A stretch of DNA of 64,000 bases. Origin: Anthopleura xanthogrammica. Taxonomy: Eukaryota > Cnidaria > Anthozoa > Actiniaria > Actiniidae. Below, one piece after another: positions 58,293 through 64,000 of this stretch (position 1 is the first letter of the stretch; every line of letters begins with the position of its first letter). The stretch covers positions 3,234,792-3,298,791 of the forward strand of contig OZ025219.1 in assembly GCA_964019055.1 (NCBI GenBank), given 5' to 3'. A program made the translations under genes and the position numbers. The notes under the pieces were generated by a model. It had not been told where the DNA came from. It saw nothing but the letters and a program-made list of their open reading frames with translations, and made no database searches.

Positions 58293-58699
58293 AGCTGTTA
58301 ATGTGCTATGGATGGATCTAAATAAAGACCGTTGATGAGTCTATTTATTTATATAGCATTTTTTTCGGAAATGATTTTTTAGAGACAGCTATACTACTTG
58401 ATCAGTATGCACCATAACAAATAAACCGACGACATGAAGAGACATGCATCAGCATGGATACCTTTTATGTAGGAACCACAATCACTTACAAATCAAATGG
58501 GAGCTATTTGACACTAGAATCGCAGTACTTTACCTGCAGTACCTAGAGTAATAAAGTTACTTTTTTCATCTCTTCCGATTTTTGAGTTTGTTATGGTCGT
58601 CAGCTTGTCAGTCATTTGAAAGCAAACACAACTAATATTTCTAGGTAGCAATCGCATTTCTAATTATAATTATGATATTATAGCACCAACGTCCTTACC

Positions 58700-59275
58700 A
58701 AGAATTGTATTACCTAAAACAATGTTTTTTTAAATCCTCTCCAATATAATTTGTTATATTTATTTAAATTTTAACCTACATAATTATCTCGTTGTTTTTG
58801 TTGTACATAACCATATATATTATTTGTTGTTACAGTTATCTTTCTTCTTTTTTGACTTAACCGTATTCCTCAACATCACTTATATTTCTCAAGGAGACCT
58901 CTTTAACATAAGCCCCTTGGTTTCTAGAGGCCTCCTTGTTATATCGCATTTTATTTTTAATATTTGTATTTATCTCTTTGTTTCTTGTACTGTAATTTTT
59001 TGCATTATGTATTATTTTCCCTTTTTGTAATATATGTATATACTTTATTGTAATATAGCAGAAAATTAATTAAAAAAAAAATAAACACAATTTAAGTAAC
59101 GTTTTGTATTTTTCAGTTGTGGTTTTTTCTCCGTTTTCCGTTCAAATTTACTGCAATTAAAATCTTCCGACGTATTTCCTTTTAAGTATCATCTTAAAAT
59201 AAAATTCAAGCAATCTAAACTATAAAAACCGTTATTCGTTCTTGAAAGAATCACTTTAACTACTACCAAAGTCAA
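58700..59275 (+). pseudogene. Orphan GPCR upstream block (no receptor follows)
   Basis: 58700-58735 and 59098-59270 align with the upstream block of the sixth GPCR (about 62193-62225 and 62228-62407): AAGAATTGTATTACCTAAAACAATG, read in parts, GTTTTGTATTT, CGACGTATTTCCTT, AAGTATCATC, GAAAGAATCACTTTAACTAC. The match stops before the start codon, and no receptor codons were found to 62.5 kb. The two halves are split by a LINE-like insertion. Confidence 0.7.
58738..59097 (+). mobile_element. LINE 3' end insertion in the orphan block
   Basis: About 360 bases of AT-rich sequence with GGAGACCTCTTTAACATAAG and TAGAGGCCTCCTTG motifs, often seen in CR1/L2-like 3' regions, ending in an A-rich tail with AATAAA (about 59079-59087). 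It interrupts sequence that is continuous at 62215-62230. Confidence 0.6.
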
Positions 59276-59279
59276 GCCT

Positions 59280-60535
59280 TTAGTCCTTGAGATTGATGCA
59301 TGACATAAGACCCTTTTTATAAAGTATACTTAAAAGATCCATTTCGCGCATCTCGTTTTTACCCTTCATTTGCGTTGTTTTTAAAATTTATTCAAATAAT
59401 ATATTAATTTGAATCATTTTCTATAGCTTAACAAAGTATTTCTTTATTTCCTGCAACTTTTAAGGTAAAATGGGACATCAAACATGCTATGATTTTCAAT
59501 AACTGACTTTGTCGCTTTTTTGTCTCAAACCCACAAATTTACTTTGTAAAAATGAATTAATAAAAAAACAATTGACATCTTAAGTTCCAAAATCAATTCA
59601 AAATAGGTCTCAGGGTCTCTGGAGATTACAAAGAGAATTTGAAAAGTTTCAAGCGGAGGTTTAAAGTACTAGAACCCAGTCCCGAAACAGATTGCGTCCC
59701 TTGATTTTGTGACATATCTCCATAGTAAACTTTGAGTTCGTAACAGATCACGAATCCAGAAGGATTGATCACGAGGTTCTAAAAGATTTAAAAATAGTTG
59801 TATTGTATAGACAACTTCGGACATGACTTTATGCTCTCTTCGTTCTAGTTTTGGTTTTGCGTTTCCAACATCACTCGGATATCGATAAATATGATGCTCA
59901 GAACAGTTTATATTTAGCGCCAAAGGATTTCTAAACCTCCCATAGGACATCAAAACAAGCGGACAAAGGGATCATCAAAAATTAACTAACAATGGATCAG
60001 TAAGCGAAGAAAATATCAACGTTGTTGTTGAACTACCGTTAACCAGCACAATCCTCGCAAAATGACTTTTAAGCAGCATTTCATAGTTTTTTTCGAGAAG
60101 TTAGCAGTTTTTTCAGCAGATTTAAACGCTTCGAGTATCATTTTAAAGTCCATTTCAAGACCGTGCGTATGACGTCGTCACGTCTTCAACTTTAAACGAT
60201 ACAGAACCATGAATAATATGGTTTTTGGTTTTTCCCATAAAACACACACACGCACACTTAAAAGTTCCTAAGAATTTCATTCCCAAGAGAGTAGTTTTTT
60301 TAAAAGTAAGACAGAATTAGAAATGCTCTATGATCGTTTGAAGCTTTGTATTTCACAAGATGTATGCATGTCATGAATTTGTTTTCAAAGAAATGCGAAA
60401 AACCACATTGAAGATGCTTTAGTTACAGAGTTTTAGTCATTTTGAGTCTCCCGCCACTCATTAACTTCGCAATTGTCCATAGACCTATTATAAGTCTTAA
60501 TTAGATGCAAAAACCAAATTGACCACTCATTCTGC
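59280..60535. other. Intergenic stretch, no gene seen
   Basis: The 94-residue minus frame at 59669-59953 has no domain. Nothing else supported. Confidence 0.5.
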
Positions 60536-60538
60536 GCG

Positions 60539-60674
60539 ATGGATAATGATGATGATGATGATGATTATGATGATGATGATGATAATGATGATGATGATGA
60601 TAATGATGATAATGATGATGATGATAATGATGATAATGATGATGATGATAATGATGATGATGATGATGATGATA

Positions 60675-60718
<44 letters not shown>

Positions 60719-60719
60719 A

Positions 60720-60760
<41 letters not shown>

Positions 60761-60765
60761 ATCTT
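60539..60765. repeat. (GAT)n microsatellite
   Basis: About 227 bases of GAT/TGA with interspersed AAT units. Open frames across it (poly-Asp or poly-Met) are artefacts. Confidence 0.98.
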
Positions 60766-60784
60766 AAAAAAGATATGCTAGAAC

Positions 60785-61470
60785 TTGAAGTATGGAAAAC
60801 GGGTTTTCATCTTTTTTGGTCATCCCGGAATTAAAGCACGGGACAGAACTGGAAAAAATGGATTTTTATAACTACTTTCCACAATATTGAAAGCTTTGAT
60901 TATATCATTATCTTTTCCAAACTTCCATTAATATTTAGAATATAGTAGAAACAATTAGTTTGGATTGTTTTCACATCAGAAATCGTAGTGAGTAGGTCTA
61001 ATGGTCGGAAATTGATATCCACACATATGTTACGTCCAGTCACTTGCCCATTAAGAGTATTAATTTTCCAGAGTGATATTTACAAGCTGAGAGATATTCC
61101 ACAAGGGTTAATCATGTTATCAACACAGATGTTACACGCAATTACTTATCCATTAATAGCATTTTCTACAATCTATTGTCAGTTTTTGGGTTAATCATGA
61201 AACGCTTGAAATGTTATACAGTCAATGTCATTAATGTTGTCAACCAAAAGAAAACATTTAGGACAAAAATATGACACGTGATACCTAATACACCTGCTCT
61301 AGATGCCCGATATCAGCAATCAATGTATAAGTAGAGTCAGTGAATAATGACTATGATCTGTTTATTGTTACTCATTTTAGAGTTTGAAACCAGAATTTAT
61401 ATCGTTTAAAACAAACAAAGAAATTATCACGTGAGACTTCTTTTGTTCCTTATTATAAGTCTTTTTTTCA
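60785..61470. other. Intergenic stretch, no gene seen
   Basis: Short frames only. Confidence 0.5.
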
Positions 61471-61480
61471 CAGGTCATAT

Positions 61481-61853
61481 CACAGGTAGCCCAAGCTATG
61501 GTTCTGAATATATATAGAGAGAATGTATGGCAGATCAAAACATTTCTTTGAAATAAAATACATTTCATATTTTATTGTTTCTTTACCGGTATATCAATGT
61601 TTTATTGCATGTTTTGTGGTTTCCTGACGGTGACTTCGTTACAGTGACTTCGTCTTTAGAGAGGAGATAAAATTTCCTAAAATCGCCTTAAAATGAAACC
61701 AAACCGTCAGGAAACCACAAAACATGCAATAAAACATTGATATACCGGTAAAGAAACAATAAAATATGAAATGTATTTTATTTCAAAGAAATGTTTTGAT
61801 CTGCCATACATTCTCTATATATATATTCAGAACCATAGCTTGGGCTACCTGTG
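61481..61853. mobile_element. Near-perfect 151-bp inverted repeat (young fold-back/MITE)
   Basis: Arms 61481-61631 and 61703-61853 are equal in length and, by direct comparison, differ at about one position (in the TATATATAGAGAG run). The loop is about 71 bases. GTCATAT (7 bp, or 8 with a shared G) directly flanks both ends, as a target-site duplication. Ends read CACAGGTAGCCC and GGGCTACCTGTG. No coding capacity. Confidence 0.88.
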
Positions 61854-61859
61854 GTCATA

Positions 61860-62228
61860 TTTTTGGCAATGACTGTATATGTATTAACGTTAAATGATTT
61901 TTGGTCACATGTTTAGAATCCAGTGCTACCAACATTTCGAGTTACTAGTTTCAGTTAGGATATAATAGGACCACTAAGCACACCTATCAACAATGGCCAG
62001 TAACGAAACAATTTGTCAGTCACTTAGGAGTTAAAAAAGGAAATGGATCAAAACCTTTTAAGAAACAACATTTTTCCTGGTCACGTCCTTATAGTTTTTA
62101 ACGATATTTAAGCATTGTTTAATCTCTTTTAAAATGCATGTTTTCCTCTAATGTATTTTTCGATTCAAATGCCCTCAATCTTTGTTGTTTAAGAAGAATT
62201 GTATCACCTAAAACAATGCTTTTTTGAT
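61860..62228. other. Intergenic stretch upstream of the sixth GPCR
   Basis: No gene. The last about 35 bases begin the upstream block shared with the orphan copy at 58700. Confidence 0.5.
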
Positions 62229-62299
62229 ATCTAAGTAGCGTTTTGTATTTCTCAGCTGCAGTGTTTTCATTTCCATTCAAGTTACTCCATCGCAAATTA

Positions 62300-62544
62300 C
62301 GATCCTCCGACGCATTTCCTTCTAAGTATCATCATAAAGTTAAACTCAAGCAATATAAACTATAAACATCATTATTCGTTCTCAGAAGAATCACTTTATT
62401 TACTACCAACAGTCTTCATGAAATATTTCTGACTGACTCAGGAGAAACTTGAAATCAAGTTGTTCAGCTACCAAGGTAGGACCTTGCTGTTGATTTTGAT
62501 CAAGTCTACTATCTGCTTCGAGAAAGACCATTAATATAATTTCA
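62300..62544 (+). promoter_or_regulatory. Conserved GPCR upstream block (sixth receptor)
   Basis: Shares CGACGCATTTCCTTC, AGAAGAATCACTTTATTTAC, TGACTGACTCAGGAGAAAC and the AAG/GTAGG donor-like site with A and B genes. It is closest to the B block at its 3' end. Conservation despite divergence elsewhere supports function. Confidence 0.5.
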
Positions 62545-63711
62545 ATGATCAACAACAGTAAAAATCATTTCACTGCAGTCAATTCGACTACAAGATCACC
62601 CCACAACAAATATGTTTTCATGTCAAAAGATACTTTTATTGCTAGAGTAATTATGTACTCGCTGGTGGCAGTCCTTGGTTTGTATGCCATCGTAGCAAAC
62701 AGCCTGATCTTGCACTTTAAGAGAAAACAAAGACGCAATGTTAAAGAACGAAGAGCTTTTGATCGATTTCCTGTAGTCAGTATTTATGTTCAAAGTCTTG
62801 CATTGTCAGATTTGTTGTGTGGTATCATCACAGTTCCAGTGGCCATAACCTCCAACTTCTGGGACATTACAAACAATGACATGACTTGTAAAGTAGTCAG
62901 GTTTTCAAACATCTTCTTTCCAGTAGTAACTATGTGCAACCTTTTTGTCATTGGAATAGAAAGATATCTAGCCGTATTCCATCCATTTATGGTCCCCTCG
63001 AAACGCATCGTCAGAGGACTCGTTCTTGGTGCTTGGCTCGCTGGAGGTTTGATAACGCTTGTCCCATCGGCCACTTTCAGGATACAATCCAGAGATCTCG
63101 AACCTGACAGCTATACCAAACTATGTATCTATACTAAAACTGTCCCATTATATAAAGCGATGTTCATAGGATTTACAGTTATCATATACCTCATCCCAAG
63201 CGTTATTCTAACCTTTACCAGCCTTCGTATGTTAATTTTTCTACGACAAAGAAGAAGAGCTATATTTCCTAACGCGAGTAACAACAATTCCTCGAGATTC
63301 TACGGATCGTCCACTTTTGTGACACTCATTTTTACATTTGTTCTTCCATACCTTCTTTATGTGTTATTTTCATCTCTGAATATAATCTTAAAACTTAGTT
63401 TAAATAACACTACTGAATTTATTGTACGAACATTGAGTGGCCTGCTTGCTTATTCCAACTCTGCATTAAGTCCATCAGTGAAGTTGTACAATATGCCAGA
63501 TTTAAGAAGAGACCTAGCAGACTTTGTCAGGAAATACATATGTTCATTCGCAAATCATGGGGAAAATAATTCCAATGCTATCACTGGTTTTCAGGATCAC
63601 AAGGACAATAATAACTTTCCCCGTACTATCTCTGTTAATCCAGTTGGTACAGAACACCATATACAACTAGATATAATAAGGTGCGAGGAAAACCTAAACC
63701 TAGGGAACTAA
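62545..63711 (+). CDS. Class A GPCR, distal sixth copy (A/B mosaic)
   Basis: A 388-residue receptor with its own in-frame ATG and no long upstream extension, which fixes the start for the family. The N-terminal third is B-like (HFKRKQRRNV...RRAFDRF, NIFFPVV), the middle is A-like (KRIVRG, LAGGLITL, DSYTKLC, KAMFIGF), and the 3' flank is B-like, including the small hairpin and poly-A-rich tail. Private changes include R296T, I109T, D111N and M313K in the NPxxY-equivalent region. Class A landmarks N52, D89, C115/C194, ERY, W164 and the prolines are intact. It sits 34 kb from A3 with transposons between. Confidence 0.92.
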   Translation: MINNSKNHFTAVNSTTRSPHNKYVFMSKDTFIARVIMYSLVAVLGLYAIVANSLILHFKRKQRRNVKERRAFDRFPVVSIYVQSLALSDLLCGIITVPVAITSNFWDITNNDMTCKVVRFSNIFFPVVTMCNLFVIGIERYLAVFHPFMVPSKRIVRGLVLGAWLAGGLITLVPSATFRIQSRDLEPDSYTKLCIYTKTVPLYKAMFIGFTVIIYLIPSVILTFTSLRMLIFLRQRRRAIFPNASNNNSSRFYGSSTFVTLIFTFVLPYLLYVLFSSLNIILKLSLNNTTEFIVRTLSGLLAYSNSALSPSVKLYNMPDLRRDLADFVRKYICSFANHGENNSNAITGFQDHKDNNNFPRTISVNPVGTEHHIQLDIIRCEENLNLGN

Positions 63712-64000
63712 ATATATCGCGTCATCTTAAAATGACCTAGTGTACGAACCACAAGAATGAGATCTGCTGTTCATTCTTATATAGATAACTTGACGGTGAA
63801 AGGGAACAAGAAAAGTAGTAAGTTCTAGATGATAAACGGCTTTTGTGATATAATCTACATACTGTCAAGTATGTTTGATGACACCATTTTCTCGCACAAA
63901 AAAAAATCAAAAAAGTGCGAAAGAGATTGACGTAGAATTGGGTCGAGTCAAGACGTTTGGTGCTCCCGCAGCAAGAGATTTAACTGATTGTTATATTTAA

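Larger units (their letters stand above)
56508..58330 (-). mobile_element. 5'-truncated LINE with nested LINE insertion
   Basis: Minus strand: RT blocks start near 58325 (FRSIHSTLTALIEATDNWS), then FIDLKKAFDTIDH, GVPQGSLIGPLLFLIYINDL and MYADDTNIT (about 57950). They resume at 57425 with VASHSVTEIEHLINHELGNL, VAKTEVMFIGSRQ and a C-terminal frame (57104-56604) with APYFDYCSPVWDGL and WNSLPHQTRASLTISNFK. A GATT-type tail lies at 56508-56526. YADD is intact but stops and the insertion disable it. Confidence 0.88.

Noticed and set aside
60519..60781. Poly-Met and poly-Asp frames
   Set aside because: Translation of a GAT microsatellite.

Overview
This window looks like eukaryotic nuclear DNA from a cnidarian, most likely an anthozoan (coral or sea anemone). 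It is AT-rich, has long gene-poor stretches and many simple repeats, carries decayed LINE and Gypsy retrotransposons and dense fold-back (palindromic) repeats, and holds an expanded family of intronless class A GPCR genes. No operons, rRNA or convincing tRNA genes were seen. The assignment is inference from repeat style and gene content; no diagnostic species marker was recognised.

Region 1 (1-28677) is a tandem segmental duplication. A unit of about 13.1 kb (1-13081, again 13082-26230, and a truncated third start at 26231-28677) carries two related GPCR genes on the + strand, here called A and B. The order is A1 (894-2060), B1 (8862-10028), A2 (13975-15141), B2 (21975-23141), A3 (27124-28290). 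All encode 388 residues starting from the same ATG. A1/A2 differ by 4 residues and B1/B2 by 1, so the duplication is recent. Each complete unit also holds a fold-back element, a decayed LINE reverse-transcriptase piece, three sets of short tandem repeats and a long (CT)n tract. Unit 3 breaks at 28677, where the fold-back element reappears in inverted orientation and a LINE has inserted next to it.

Region 2 (28678-44030) is retroelement territory on the minus strand: a broken LINE (29579-33810) with a fold-back insertion inside its RT gene, several hairpin repeats, and a decayed Ty3/Gypsy element with short LTRs (38137-44024). The Gypsy integrase has lost two of its three catalytic residues, and a 1.4-kb double-palindrome element interrupts it.

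Region 3 (44025-62230) is mostly intergenic. It has one probable protein-coding exon for a coiled-coil protein (46909-47622, minus), an R2/Dong-like endonuclease fragment between TAA microsatellites, several large inverted repeats (48.7, 49.3-50.6, 61.5 kb), a tRNA-like Pol III promoter enclosed in a hairpin with flanking direct repeats (52141-52358), a 48-bp minisatellite, a LINE with another LINE nested in it, and an orphan copy of the GPCR upstream block (58.70-59.27 kb) with no receptor behind it.

Region 4 (62240-64000) holds a sixth GPCR (62545-63711). It is a mosaic: B-like at its 5' end and 3' flank, A-like in the middle. Together the six genes look like a young receptor cluster evolving by tandem duplication and gene conversion. 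Ligand and coupling are unknown. The receptors keep D2.50, the ERY form of DRY, the C3.25 to ECL2 cysteine pair and the helix prolines, but lack W6.48, N7.49 and D3.32.
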